Source of the DNA: Ferruginibacter sp.
Lineage (GTDB): Bacteria; Bacteroidota; Bacteroidia; Chitinophagales; Chitinophagaceae
Direction: 5' to 3'
DNA: 64,000 bases
Assembly (NCBI GenBank): GCA_014379905.1
Contig: JACMKX010000186.1
Coordinates: 24,167 to 88,166 of the forward strand
Shown: positions 56,138 through 63,986 of the stretch, piece after piece
Numbering within the stretch: the first letter of the stretch is position 1
Layout: every line of letters begins with the position of its first letter
Made by a program: the position numbers and the translations under genes
Notes under the pieces: generated by a model
What the model saw: the letters and a program-made list of their open reading frames with translations, nothing else
Databases searched by the model: none
What the model was told of the DNA's origin: nothing

Positions 56138-56704
56138 ATGAACATTACATTAAGACAACAAATAGAAAGAATTGTATCCCTTTCAAATGATGAATTTGAG
56201 TGGGTGTTAAGTCACTTTACAGAACAGTATTTTAAAAAGCATCAAATCATCATTAACGAAGGCGATTATGTACAAAACGATTTTTATGTAGTAAAAGGAT
56301 TGATCAAATCATCTCATACCAATCCCGATGGAAAAGAGCATGTTATACAATTTGCTTTGGAAGACTGGTGGATTACAGATCCCCAGGCTTTCCATAATCA
56401 AACCAAAGCAACTTTATCAGTTAATTGTTTAGAAGACTCAAAAGTGCTTTCTCTTACTTTAGATAACAAGGAAAAGCTATGCAGGGAGCTTCAAAAAATG
56501 GAATATTTTTTCTTAAAGAAAACAACCGCGGGCTACATCGCTCTACAGAAAAGAATTTTATGCCTGATAAGCAGCACTGCAACCGAACGCTATTATAACC
56601 TGCTTGACCAGTATCCGGGCCTTATTCAACGAATACCCAAATCCATGCTGGCATCATATTTAGGTGTAAGCAGGGAAACACTTAGCCGGCTGGCAACTAT
56701 CTAA
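56138..56704 (+). CDS. Crp/Fnr-family regulator, paralog B
   Basis: ATG 56138 (MNITLRQQIERI) matches the N-terminus of paralog A; a frame extension to 56111 adds nine residues. The 188-residue protein has the same beta-roll (INEGDYVQNDFYVVKGLIKSSH, FALEDWWITDPQAF) and HTH (SMLASYLGVSRETLSRLATI). The CRP-like Arg-Glu-...-Arg recognition pattern is kept. It lies immediately before a TGTGA-N6-TCACA site and the aldo/keto reductase, which is a likely target. Confidence 0.93.
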   Translation: MNITLRQQIERIVSLSNDEFEWVLSHFTEQYFKKHQIIINEGDYVQNDFYVVKGLIKSSHTNPDGKEHVIQFALEDWWITDPQAFHNQTKATLSVNCLEDSKVLSLTLDNKEKLCRELQKMEYFFLKKTTAGYIALQKRILCLISSTATERYYNLLDQYPGLIQRIPKSMLASYLGVSRETLSRLATI

Positions 56705-56705
56705 G

Positions 56706-56721
56706 TGTGACAAACCTCACA
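56706..56721. promoter_or_regulatory. CRP-type palindrome upstream of the aldo/keto reductase
   Basis: TGTGACAAACCTCACA is a perfect TGTGA-N6-TCACA site. It begins two bases after the Crp/Fnr stop codon and is centred 77 bp before the reductase ATG. The recognition helices of both adjacent regulators keep the residues that contact TGTGA in CRP. Confidence 0.7.
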
Positions 56722-56790
56722 TTAAATTAGTGATAATTGTCCTTTATTACCCCTTTCATTTATTGGAATTTTACTAAAAAATTTTATAAA

Positions 56791-57789
56791 ATGGAATACA
56801 GAAATTTAGGCAGATCAGGATTAAAAGTACCGGTACTGAGCCTTGGCACGGGCACTTTCGGAGGCACAAACGAATTTTTTCAGCGTTGGGGACAAACAGA
56901 TGTAAAAGAAGCTACCCGCATGGTTGACATTTGTTTGGAAAGAGGCATATTTTTTTTTGATACAGCTAATGTTTATTCCCAGGGAGCATCCGAAGAAATA
57001 TTAGGGGCTGCGATAAAAGGAAAGCGGGAAAAAACAATTATTGCAACGAAGGGAACTTTTAAAATGGGGGAAGACATAAACCGCCAGGGCTCATCAAGAT
57101 TTCACCTGCTGAGCGCATTGGAAGATAGCCTGAGGCGTTTGGGAACCGATTATATAGACCTTTATTTAATGCACGGCTTTGACAGCAATACACCTATAGA
57201 AGAAACTTTAAAAACACTGGACAATTTGGTAACAAGTGGCAAGGTGAGGTATATTGGCTGTTCCAATTTTGCAGCCTGGCAATTGATGAAATCCCTGTCT
57301 GTTTCAGAAAAACATAACCTGGCACAATATATAATTTACCAGGGATACTACTCGCTTATCGGCCGTGATTACGAACAGGAATTAATGCCATTGATAAAAG
57401 ACCAGGGCCTTGGGTTAATGGTGTGGAGTCCGCTTGGTTGGGGAAGACTCACCGGGAAAATTAAAAGAAATCAGCCGGTTGCTGAAGGGCGCATACAAGC
57501 AGGTGGTGCAGTAGGATCGCCACCGGTAGAAGACGAATTTTTATACACAGTGGTGGATGCTTTGGAAAAAATTGCCAATGAAACAGGCAAAACTATTTCA
57601 CAGGTGGCTATTAATTGGTTGCTGCAAAACGAAACAGTTTCCAATATTGTGATTGGTGCAAGAAACGAAAAGCAGTTAATCGAAAACATAGACGCAGTTG
57701 GCTGGTCTTTGACCAAAGAACAGGTTACCTTACTAAATACCGTTACCACCCAAACGCCTATTTATCCGCATTGGGTGGGCAAACGATAA
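56791..57789 (+). CDS. Aldo/keto reductase
   Basis: ATG 56791 gives 332 residues starting MEYRNLGRSGLKVPVLSLGTG, the standard AKR N-terminus; the longer frame to 56737 overlaps the regulatory spacer. Catalytic tetrad candidates are Asp57, Tyr62 (FFDTANVYSQG), Lys87 (ATKGTF) and His128 (LYLMHGFD). GARNEKQLIENIDAVGWSL near the C-terminus is the NADPH-binding part. It resembles YhdN/voltage-channel-beta-like AKRs acting on small aldehydes. The Crp/Fnr gene and palindrome upstream suggest local control. Confidence 0.94.
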   Translation: MEYRNLGRSGLKVPVLSLGTGTFGGTNEFFQRWGQTDVKEATRMVDICLERGIFFFDTANVYSQGASEEILGAAIKGKREKTIIATKGTFKMGEDINRQGSSRFHLLSALEDSLRRLGTDYIDLYLMHGFDSNTPIEETLKTLDNLVTSGKVRYIGCSNFAAWQLMKSLSVSEKHNLAQYIIYQGYYSLIGRDYEQELMPLIKDQGLGLMVWSPLGWGRLTGKIKRNQPVAEGRIQAGGAVGSPPVEDEFLYTVVDALEKIANETGKTISQVAINWLLQNETVSNIVIGARNEKQLIENIDAVGWSLTKEQVTLLNTVTTQTPIYPHWVGKR

Positions 57790-58017
57790 AAGCAAAAAAG
57801 CATTTTTTTGCGGGAGTAAAGGTTGTCTATAAAACTATTGCCTGTTAATGCCCTTTATAAACTGTTCGCCTGCTTAGTAGATGAACAAAGAAAAATTAAT
57901 GACTACTCCGTGCTGACAGGAAATTTATTGGGCAGTGATTTTAAAAAAATAACCACGTATCAATCAGGGGTAGCTCGGACAGCACAGGACCTCCCTCTCA
58001 TTTATACAAATAAACTC

Positions 58018-58902
58018 CTAAGATCCGGTAAATAAATAATACTCCCCACCTGCATCCGGCCCATCATGCAGGAGGAAGAAATCGTAAAAACCACCCAGTG
58101 TAAACATTTTTTTATACCATACCAGGCTTTCCCTAAAATACGTGATGGAGTGCTTGATAATTTCCCTGTTTCCGGCCGGCACATCAAAAACAAGATAGGT
58201 ACCGCAAGGTACTGCGAGTACCATGCCATCAAAATCAGCCGGGTTAACAGATCGCTCATCGCATAACACTCCATAAAACTCCCTGTAACTATGAAGCGGG
58301 CTGAAATTAACGGAATCAAAAGCTTTGATGCAGCGCCTGGCCTTACCGTTAACGCTTATTGACAACAGATCGTGCAGGTATGGCATCGACTGTTCATATT
58401 GCACAGGCGATGCTCCCACCTGCCAGGTATAACCCGCCAGTACAGCATTAGCTAATGTTTGCGTTGTACAGGTATAAGAAAAATCTGATTGCAGGATAGA
58501 ACGATAGGCTGCTTCAGATGCAATGCCATCCATTATAGCGTTTATTGAATCTGTGCGAAGAATGTTTTTTTTTGCGGTTGCGGCAGAATAGCCAAAATGA
58601 TAGGTGAAAGCTTTTGAAAGAGAATACTTTGTAGCAAACCCAGTTGCATCCGCAATCTCACTTAAGTTGAGATTGCTGTAAGCACTCAGCACAGCAGCTT
58701 TTTCGAGACGGGTACGTGTTATATACCGACCCAGCGATTCCCCACGCATGCTTTGAAAAATGTCTGTAAGATGAAAATAAGAAATATTCAAATGACCGGC
58801 CAACTGGCTTATGCCAAATGGTTCCCGGATATTATTATCCAGGTATGCTGCAAGTTTATGTTGCAGACCCCGGTACGCTATAATTGTTTCACTCCTTTGC
58901 AT
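58018..58902 (-). CDS. AraC-family regulator with GyrI-like effector domain
   Basis: ATG 58902 (MQRSETIIAYRGLQHKLAAYL) gives 294 residues; ATG 58965 would add 21 without recognised sequence. The N-terminal part (about 10-115) is a double AraC HTH (FGISQLAGHLNISYFHLTDIFQSMRGESLGRYI, LSEIADATGFATKYSLSKAFTYHFGYS). The C-terminal part (about 170-294) is GyrI/BmrR-like (FDGMVLAVPCGTYLVFDVPAGN), a small-molecule-binding domain. This order is that of Rob/SoxS-like drug-responsive regulators. It is divergent from the membrane protein at 58987, which is the likely target. Confidence 0.9.
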   Translation of the reverse strand: MQRSETIIAYRGLQHKLAAYLDNNIREPFGISQLAGHLNISYFHLTDIFQSMRGESLGRYITRTRLEKAAVLSAYSNLNLSEIADATGFATKYSLSKAFTYHFGYSAATAKKNILRTDSINAIMDGIASEAAYRSILQSDFSYTCTTQTLANAVLAGYTWQVGASPVQYEQSMPYLHDLLSISVNGKARRCIKAFDSVNFSPLHSYREFYGVLCDERSVNPADFDGMVLAVPCGTYLVFDVPAGNREIIKHSITYFRESLVWYKKMFTLGGFYDFFLLHDGPDAGGEYYLFTGS

Positions 58903-58986
58903 AGTGACAAGCGTTATCCATTTTAGGGAATTTTCAAACAGGTTGCCTGGCTCAAAAGTACGCATGCTATCTTCACAAAAAAAGTT

Positions 58987-59691
58987 ATGATTACGCCAAA
59001 AATGAAAATTGGGGCAGGGGTTATATGCATATTGTACATTTTAGTGCAAACCTTTCAATGGTGGGTTTTTACTAAAGCGCCATCTGCCAACCCTACCTTG
59101 TTAGAAGATTTTTTATTTGGTGCAAAATGCATTTCCATCCTCCGCTCCTCCCTCATGCTGGCTTCCATGTTTGGGCTATTCTACCTTTTCTTCGTCATTT
59201 GTTTTTTTGCAGGAGGTAAATATAAAGCATCGGCAATCTTAGCATTTATTTCCTTCTCCATATTTTGCCTGCTCGAAATAATGCTACGCTCAGTGGAACT
59301 TTTTTATACACAGGTACAATTGCCGGCAGTTTATGCAAATACAACAAGCAGCGCCAGTCGGGAATTGATATTGTATCATGTTACACAATTTCAGAACATA
59401 CAATTTGCATTATATTTTCCATTAGGTCTTTCCCAAACCATTGGCAGCTTCATCATAGCATTTATATATCCGGCGACTCCACGTTTTAATTATTTACTAA
59501 AAGCTATCATGCTGCTAAATGGTTTGCGCCTTTTGCTCAGGCAACTCACGGTTTATGCTGGTATTAATCTTTTCCCCGACAACTTATATGATACGCTATA
59601 CCTGCCGCTTGTTTATTTAACTTTTGGAGTTACAGCGTTGTGGCTGTTTAAAAGCGCTTATCACGATAAAAGGTTATTAAATATGTCTTAA
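58987..59691 (+). CDS. Polytopic membrane protein of unknown function
   Basis: The 234-residue protein has about six hydrophobic segments (near 10-26, 56-76, 82-100, 145-168, 175-190, 205-222) and is otherwise featureless. Layout resembles DUF4386-like proteins, but I cannot confirm this. It begins 84 nt from the AraC/GyrI-like start on the opposite strand, so it may be part of a drug or stress response under that regulator. Confidence 0.85.
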   Translation: MITPKMKIGAGVICILYILVQTFQWWVFTKAPSANPTLLEDFLFGAKCISILRSSLMLASMFGLFYLFFVICFFAGGKYKASAILAFISFSIFCLLEIMLRSVELFYTQVQLPAVYANTTSSASRELILYHVTQFQNIQFALYFPLGLSQTIGSFIIAFIYPATPRFNYLLKAIMLLNGLRLLLRQLTVYAGINLFPDNLYDTLYLPLVYLTFGVTALWLFKSAYHDKRLLNMS

Positions 59692-59728
59692 AACAATTAT
59701 TTGCATACATTTTATTAAGGAGCATAAA

Positions 59729-59797
59729 ATGAACTATTTAAACGATATCAGTCAAGAGCTTGTAGCATTATTTAACGCTGAACATAGTAAAAGGTAG
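59729..59797 (+). pseudogene. 22-codon gene-start remnant
   Basis: ATG 59729 with a strong AAGGAG 8 nt upstream starts MNYLNDISQELVALFN and stops after 22 codons. The good start signal with an abrupt stop suggests the remains of a longer gene. It could be a genuine short peptide; family not recognised. Confidence 0.35.
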
Positions 59798-59834
59798 CGG
59801 CCCGGGTAGTATATCATAAATCAACAAAGAAATA

Positions 59835-59903
59835 ATGAAACGAATATTTACAATACTGACATTGGCCTTTCTTACAACAAATACATTTTCACAAAGAGAT
59901 TAA
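59835..59903 (+). pseudogene. Truncated secreted-protein remnant
   Basis: ATG 59835 encodes a complete signal peptide (MKRIFTILTLAFLTTNTFSQ) that stops two residues after the cleavage site. A signal peptide without a mature protein indicates a deletion. Confidence 0.55.
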
Positions 59904-59924
59904 ACAATTACAACAAAAAATAGA

Positions 59925-60143
59925 ATGAAATTAAATGCCGGTATCGTCACTAATAAACTTGCTGAGACCAAATTATTTTATACTTCCGTTTTGTCCTTTG
60001 CACACCCTGCCTGCCGGATTTTGGATAGTATTTTTGTATTGCAAATTCATAATAGAAAATAGCTCCCGGCGGAAGTGCTTAAGTTAGAACAGGAGTTTAA
60101 TGGGAACTTCAGGTATAAATTTAAACTCGGATTTGATGAATAG
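59925..60143 (+). pseudogene. Degraded VOC/glyoxalase-family gene
   Basis: The frame starts MKLNAGIVTNKLAETKLFYTS, the typical start of a VOC (glyoxalase/bleomycin resistance) protein, but loses similarity after about 25 residues. It meets TAG at 60060-60062 and continues in frame for 26 codons (LPAEVLKLEQEF...) to TAG at 60141. Intact VOC proteins have about 110-130 residues. Internal deletion plus a nonsense codon is the simplest reading. Confidence 0.6.
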
Positions 60144-60202
60144 GGTTTAAGCCAACACCTGGCCGCAGGAAATATTATTGTTTAAATTTTAAATTATTAA
60201 GT

Positions 60203-60685
60203 ATGGACAAACCAGTTTCAAAAATAAAGATCCGTATTGCCGATACAAGCGATACAAATTTTATCCAATCCATTGTTCCGCGGTTAATAGAATTTGGCCC
60301 GCCGGCCTGGAGAGATGCAGATCAAATGATCGCTACAGACAGGGCTGTTCTTAATAACAGTTTAACCCCCGGTAACCAGGAGCGGGTAATATATATTGCG
60401 GAAGATGAAAACAACAATCAGCTTGGTTTTATACATGTACATGCCGGTGAGGATTATTATAATAAAGAAAAACATGGCCATATCGCTGATGTGATTGTGG
60501 CACCTGGGGCTGCAGGCCTGGGTGTTGGAAAATTATTATTAGGCAAGGCAGAAGACTGGGCCCGAACCAATGGATTTCGATGGCTGACACTTAGTGTTTT
60601 TAGTGAAAACGTAAAGGCAAGAAATTTATATAAAACACTTGGCTATGGAGAAGATATGGTCAAGTATGTAAAAGAAATTAATTAA
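60203..60685 (+). CDS. GNAT-family N-acetyltransferase
   Basis: The 160-residue protein shows the GNAT core: VIYIAEDENNNQLGFIHV (beta strands 2-4), HIADVIVAPGAAGLGVGKLLLGKAEDWA with the acetyl-CoA motif GLGVGK, and LSVFSENVKARNLYKTLGYGE at the C-terminus. The substrate cannot be predicted. It stands alone after a decayed block and is followed by a strong bidirectional terminator. Confidence 0.93.
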   Translation: MDKPVSKIKIRIADTSDTNFIQSIVPRLIEFGPPAWRDADQMIATDRAVLNNSLTPGNQERVIYIAEDENNNQLGFIHVHAGEDYYNKEKHGHIADVIVAPGAAGLGVGKLLLGKAEDWARTNGFRWLTLSVFSENVKARNLYKTLGYGEDMVKYVKEIN

Positions 60686-60835
60686 CGCTATCACTTATCT
60701 TGTTCAACGTTACGGCATATAATTAAAAATAATTTTAACCGCTTCCCTCCCCGCCGCAGGTAGGCAGTTGCAAAGCTTTCTGCAAGCTCACAAAGAATGC
60801 TGCCTGCATTTTCGGCTGATTTCTTAGGGGTGAAA

Positions 60836-60870
60836 ATTTAAAAGCCTGCTCAGTGAGCAGGCTTTTAAAT
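60836..60870. terminator. Bidirectional hairpin terminator
   Basis: Thirty-five bases form a perfect dyad centred at 60853: AAAAGCCTGCTCA pairs with TGAGCAGGCTTTT, extended by AT-rich ends. A-runs and T-runs flank it, so it can end both the GNAT gene (plus strand) and the phosphatase gene (minus strand), which converge here. Confidence 0.9.
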
Positions 60871-60922
60871 AACATTTCCCTTTTTTTAACTTCTAACTTT
60901 ACATCCTTAAAACCTTAAACCT

Positions 60923-61657
60923 TTAACCGTCAACCCGAAACGCTCCATTCCACTCCTTCCCTCCCAACAATTCTTCAAACACCCCCCTGCTTTTTTTTAA
61001 TAATTCCAGGTGTTTTACATGGTGCAGGTCGGTTCCCAAAAAACTGCAGAGATCGTTTTTGAGGATATATTTTGCAGCCTTCATCGCCCCGGGTCCGTAG
61101 TGGCCGGTAAGCGAGGATAAATTTACCTGCAATAAAAAACCAAGTTCCTTCAGCAGGTGATACGCTTTGTTATTGTGATGAAAATAATTATAGCGTTCCG
61201 GGTGCGCCAGTATAGGCGTGTAACCCGAAGTGATAACAGAAAAACTCATTTGCTTAGGGTTCTCCGGCATATTGCCCCATCCAAATTCTGTAAGCACCAT
61301 TTTATCTTTTATACAAAGCAGCGGTTCATTTCTTTCCAGTCGTTCAAAAAATGCCGCATCCATCATGTATTCGGCAGCAGCATCCACGGTGTAATCAATT
61401 GCTTCATTTTTTAATGCAGTCCGCAGTGTTTGAAGTGCACTATTAATGGTTTCCGGTGTATTCCTGTACATGTCGCTTATTATATGCGGGGTTGCAACGG
61501 AACGTGTTAAACCGAGTTCCATTAATCCCTTAACCAAAGTAACAGAAGTGGCTGCATCAGGCGAACCATCATCTATACCCGGCAGGATATGACTGTGCAT
61601 ATCTGTGCTGATCGGGAAATAGTTGGTGCTGGTATTTTTTTTGAAAATCGAAAACAA
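60923..61657 (-). CDS. CpsB/CapC-like PHP-fold tyrosine phosphatase
   Basis: The 244-residue protein has MHSHILPGIDDGSPD (19-33) with metal ligands His20 and His22, RSVATPHII (His57 region), LTEFGW, ILAHPERYNYF and DLHHVKHL, the full PHP-family set of CpsB/YwqE phosphatases. These regulate capsule or exopolysaccharide chain synthesis by dephosphorylating BY-kinases. The start is TTG at 61657; FSIFKKNT before the PHP domain matches the usual CpsB N-terminus, whereas the first ATG (residue 19) would cut into the metal site. It is part of the polysaccharide region at the right end. Confidence 0.92.
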   Translation of the reverse strand: MFSIFKKNTSTNYFPISTDMHSHILPGIDDGSPDAATSVTLVKGLMELGLTRSVATPHIISDMYRNTPETINSALQTLRTALKNEAIDYTVDAAAEYMMDAAFFERLERNEPLLCIKDKMVLTEFGWGNMPENPKQMSFSVITSGYTPILAHPERYNYFHHNNKAYHLLKELGFLLQVNLSSLTGHYGPGAMKAAKYILKNDLCSFLGTDLHHVKHLELLKKSRGVFEELLGGKEWNGAFRVDG

Positions 61658-62155
61658 GAGCAGGAATAAGAAATAAAAAATAATGAATAAGAAATAAGAA
61701 AGTTAAGATTTATGCTGCCTATTGTTAAATCAGTTCTTTGGATTTAATCCGTGCAATTGGTGTAATCAAAATTAATCCGTGATCCGGCTTTAATCTTTGC
61801 AATTGCTGTAATCAAAATTAATTGTGGTTGGATTTAATCCGTGCAATTGGTGTAATCAAAATAAATCCGTGATCCGGCCTTAATCTTTGCAATTGCTGTA
61901 ATCAAAATTAATTGTGGTTGGATTTAATCCGTGCAATTCGTGTAATCAAAATAAATCCGTGATCCGGCTTTAATCTTTGCAATTGCTGTAATCAAAATTA
62001 ATTGTGGTTGGATTTAATCCGTCCAATTGGTGTAATCAAAATAAATCCGTGATCCGGCCTTAATCTTTGCAATTGCTGTAATCAAAATTAATTGTGGTTG
62101 GATTTAATCCGTGCAATTGGTGTAATCAAAATAAATCCGTGATCCGACCTTTCCA
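61658..62155. other. Non-coding spacer of the polysaccharide region
   Basis: A stretch of AATAAGAAATAAGAAA-like sequence (61660-61705) is followed by the 90-bp tandem array. No gene seen on either strand. Confidence 0.6.
61741..62147. repeat. Tandem array, 90-bp unit, 4.5 copies
   Basis: Units start at 61741, 61831, 61921, 62011 and 62101 (partial), each beginning GATTTAATCCGTGCAATTGG. They differ at only a few positions. Each unit holds two related halves of about 45 bp that share TTTAATC..TGCAATT..TGTAATCAAAAT, so the array is about nine copies of a diverged 45-mer. It ends 9 bp before the glycosyltransferase stop codon. There are no variable spacers, so it is not a CRISPR array. Confidence 0.95.
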
Positions 62156-62989
62156 TCACAATCCCAAAATCCCCATCCCGAACTTCTTCCCTACAAACTG
62201 GTGTACTTTAATGAGCGGTTTTAAAATACTCACAAAAAAAGCAAACGGTATTTTATTTTTTTTCATCGCCAGGTAATCCCTGCGGTTGGCTCTTATGCGT
62301 TGTTTAAGATTTACATTACTTTGGCCGCCCATGCGCATGCGCACCAGTAACTCCGGGAGGTAAAAAGAAGATATTTTATGGAGATAAAGGTAACGGCTCA
62401 TAAATTCATAATCGGCCGCAGTAAAATAGTGACTTTCGTAAGCCCCGTATTTTTCCACCAGCGATCTTTTAATATAAAAAGTAGGATGAGCGGGCATCCA
62501 GCCATAATTGAAACGGCTGCGTTTAAAAGGCTGTCCTTTCCAGATCCGCATTATTTTATTTACATCATTGCGGTCTACAAATTCCAGGTCACCATAAATA
62601 CTATCCACGCCTTCTTTTTCAAAACAGTTTACAATAGTACTGATCACCTTTTCATTATCCAGTACATCATCACTGTTCAATATACCGATGATGTCGCCGG
62701 TAGCCACTGCCATTCCTTTATTAATGGCATCGTACATACCCTTGTCTGTTTCACTTATCCAGTAGTCGACCGCTTCATCATTTTTGCGCACAATACCCAT
62801 GGTATGGTCGGTTGATTTACCGTCAACAATAATGTATTCAATGTGGGGATAGGTTTGAGATCGTACAGAATTAATACAATCCTGTAAATATTGGGCAGAG
62901 TTAAAAGTTACGGTAATAATTGAAACCTTAAGCCCGGAAGGGGCTTGTATCGGCAGGTAAATATTGGATATTTTTCTTTCTGTTTCCAT
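62156..62989 (-). CDS. Family 2 glycosyltransferase
   Basis: The 277-residue protein has a GT-A core: VSIITVTFNSAQYLQDCINSVRSQTYPHIEYIIVDGKSTD (18-57), ISETDKGMYDAINKGMAVATGDIIGILNSDDVLD with the DxD-type SDD, and FKRSRFNYGWMPAHPTFYIKRSLVEKYG. It resembles the WcaA/colanic-acid-like GT2 subgroup. It transfers a sugar during exopolysaccharide or O-antigen building; donor and acceptor are unknown. The tandem array lies directly downstream. Confidence 0.94.
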   Translation of the reverse strand: METERKISNIYLPIQAPSGLKVSIITVTFNSAQYLQDCINSVRSQTYPHIEYIIVDGKSTDHTMGIVRKNDEAVDYWISETDKGMYDAINKGMAVATGDIIGILNSDDVLDNEKVISTIVNCFEKEGVDSIYGDLEFVDRNDVNKIMRIWKGQPFKRSRFNYGWMPAHPTFYIKRSLVEKYGAYESHYFTAADYEFMSRYLYLHKISSFYLPELLVRMRMGGQSNVNLKQRIRANRRDYLAMKKNKIPFAFFVSILKPLIKVHQFVGKKFGMGILGL

Positions 62990-63440
62990 TAAATACTAAG
63001 GTGCTAAATTAATAAGAGTAGATAGCAAAAACTAATTACCCTTGTGTTAACAAAATTAGCGCCAAATAATTTACCCTCCTTTAGTTATTGCCACATCTGC
63101 AGCTGATATTTTTCCCATAAACGTTTCGTTTTTTGATATATTACCTACCAAATGAGAAACTTATGGTAAAGCGGCAATGCCTTATTTTTTCCCTCAATTA
63201 TTTTTCCAGGCTATCCTCCTCTGCCTGCACCGATGGGTTACTGGGAGTTGCGGAGGATCTTTCCGGGCTGTCATCTTAAGGTAGGACTTTCATCCTGAGG
63301 TACAAAGGATCTTATCATCCCGGGCATAAGGTCCTTCGTGCCTCAGGATGACAGCGCTATTTAGGTTTTATCGCATCCATTCGAAGGATCTCATTAATAG
63401 AGGAGAACGCATCCTCCTCCTCATCCCCGCAATCAACTTA
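62990..63440. other. Intergenic region in the polysaccharide cluster
   Basis: No gene seen. It contains the inverted repeat described at 63290-63351 plus a related upstream half (CTGTCATCTTAAGGTAGGAC near 63269). The remaining AT-rich part next to the glycosyltransferase start may contain its promoter, but no convincing TAnnTTTG box was found. Confidence 0.5.
63290..63351. repeat. Interspersed inverted repeat (hairpin element)
   Basis: TCATCCTGAGGTACAAAGGA (63290-63309) pairs with TCCTTCGTGCCTCAGGATGA (63332-63351) with few mismatches, and CTTAT/ATAAG extends the stem inward to leave a 10-nt loop. The TCATCCTGAGG word is a familiar short interspersed repeat type. It may also terminate transcription from the acetyltransferase gene side. 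Confidence 0.75.
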
Positions 63441-63986
63441 TTATACCATAACCCTGCTTTTTATACTCACCGCCGGGTTACCCTGGTAAATGGTATAGGC
63501 TTCCAAAGTACCGCTGGCAACAGACTGCACACTCAACACCGAATGCGTTTTACATAAAGTGCCCGGGCAAACCAATGCCCTCGCACCAATCCATACCCCA
63601 TCTTCCAGGCTGATTGGCTGCACGCTGAGATCAAAAGTTTCTTTTGTATAATCATGATTTCCACACAGCAGTAATGCTCCCTGGCTGATGCAGACATTGT
63701 TTCCAATACTAACAGGTGCCAGGTTATCTATCCAAACCTGTTCTCCCAACCAGCAATGATCGCCAATAGTAAGCAACCAGGGATATTTAACCGATACGAA
63801 AGGCTTGATAACAAGTGATTTTCCAACGCTTGCTCCAAATGCTCTTAAAAAAAAAGTTTTTAACCCGTAAAAAGGAAAGAGCCCTGTTTTAAAAAAGATC
63901 CCACTCACCAGGTACCAGGCAGCCCTCTTCCACGCCGCGCCGGGCCGGTACCAGCCATTGTTATATTTACTTAAATCAACTTTCAT
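63441..63986 (-). CDS. WcaF-like left-handed beta-helix acetyltransferase
   Basis: The 181-residue protein has hexapeptide repeats (IGDHCWLGEQVWIDNLAPVSIGNNVCISQGALLL, then CGNHDYTKETFDL and EDGVWIGARALVCPGTL), typical of the LbH_WcaF group of putative colanic-acid acetyltransferases. His in CGNHDY is the likely catalytic base. It would O-acetylate a sugar of the exopolysaccharide. It begins 14 bp from the window end, and the next gene of the cluster lies outside. Confidence 0.93.
   Translation of the reverse strand: MKVDLSKYNNGWYRPGAAWKRAAWYLVSGIFFKTGLFPFYGLKTFFLRAFGASVGKSLVIKPFVSVKYPWLLTIGDHCWLGEQVWIDNLAPVSIGNNVCISQGALLLCGNHDYTKETFDLSVQPISLEDGVWIGARALVCPGTLCKTHSVLSVQSVASGTLEAYTIYQGNPAVSIKSRVMV

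Noticed and set aside
61741..62147. CRISPR array
   Set aside because: The units are contiguous 90-bp tandem copies without variable spacers, and no cas gene is near.
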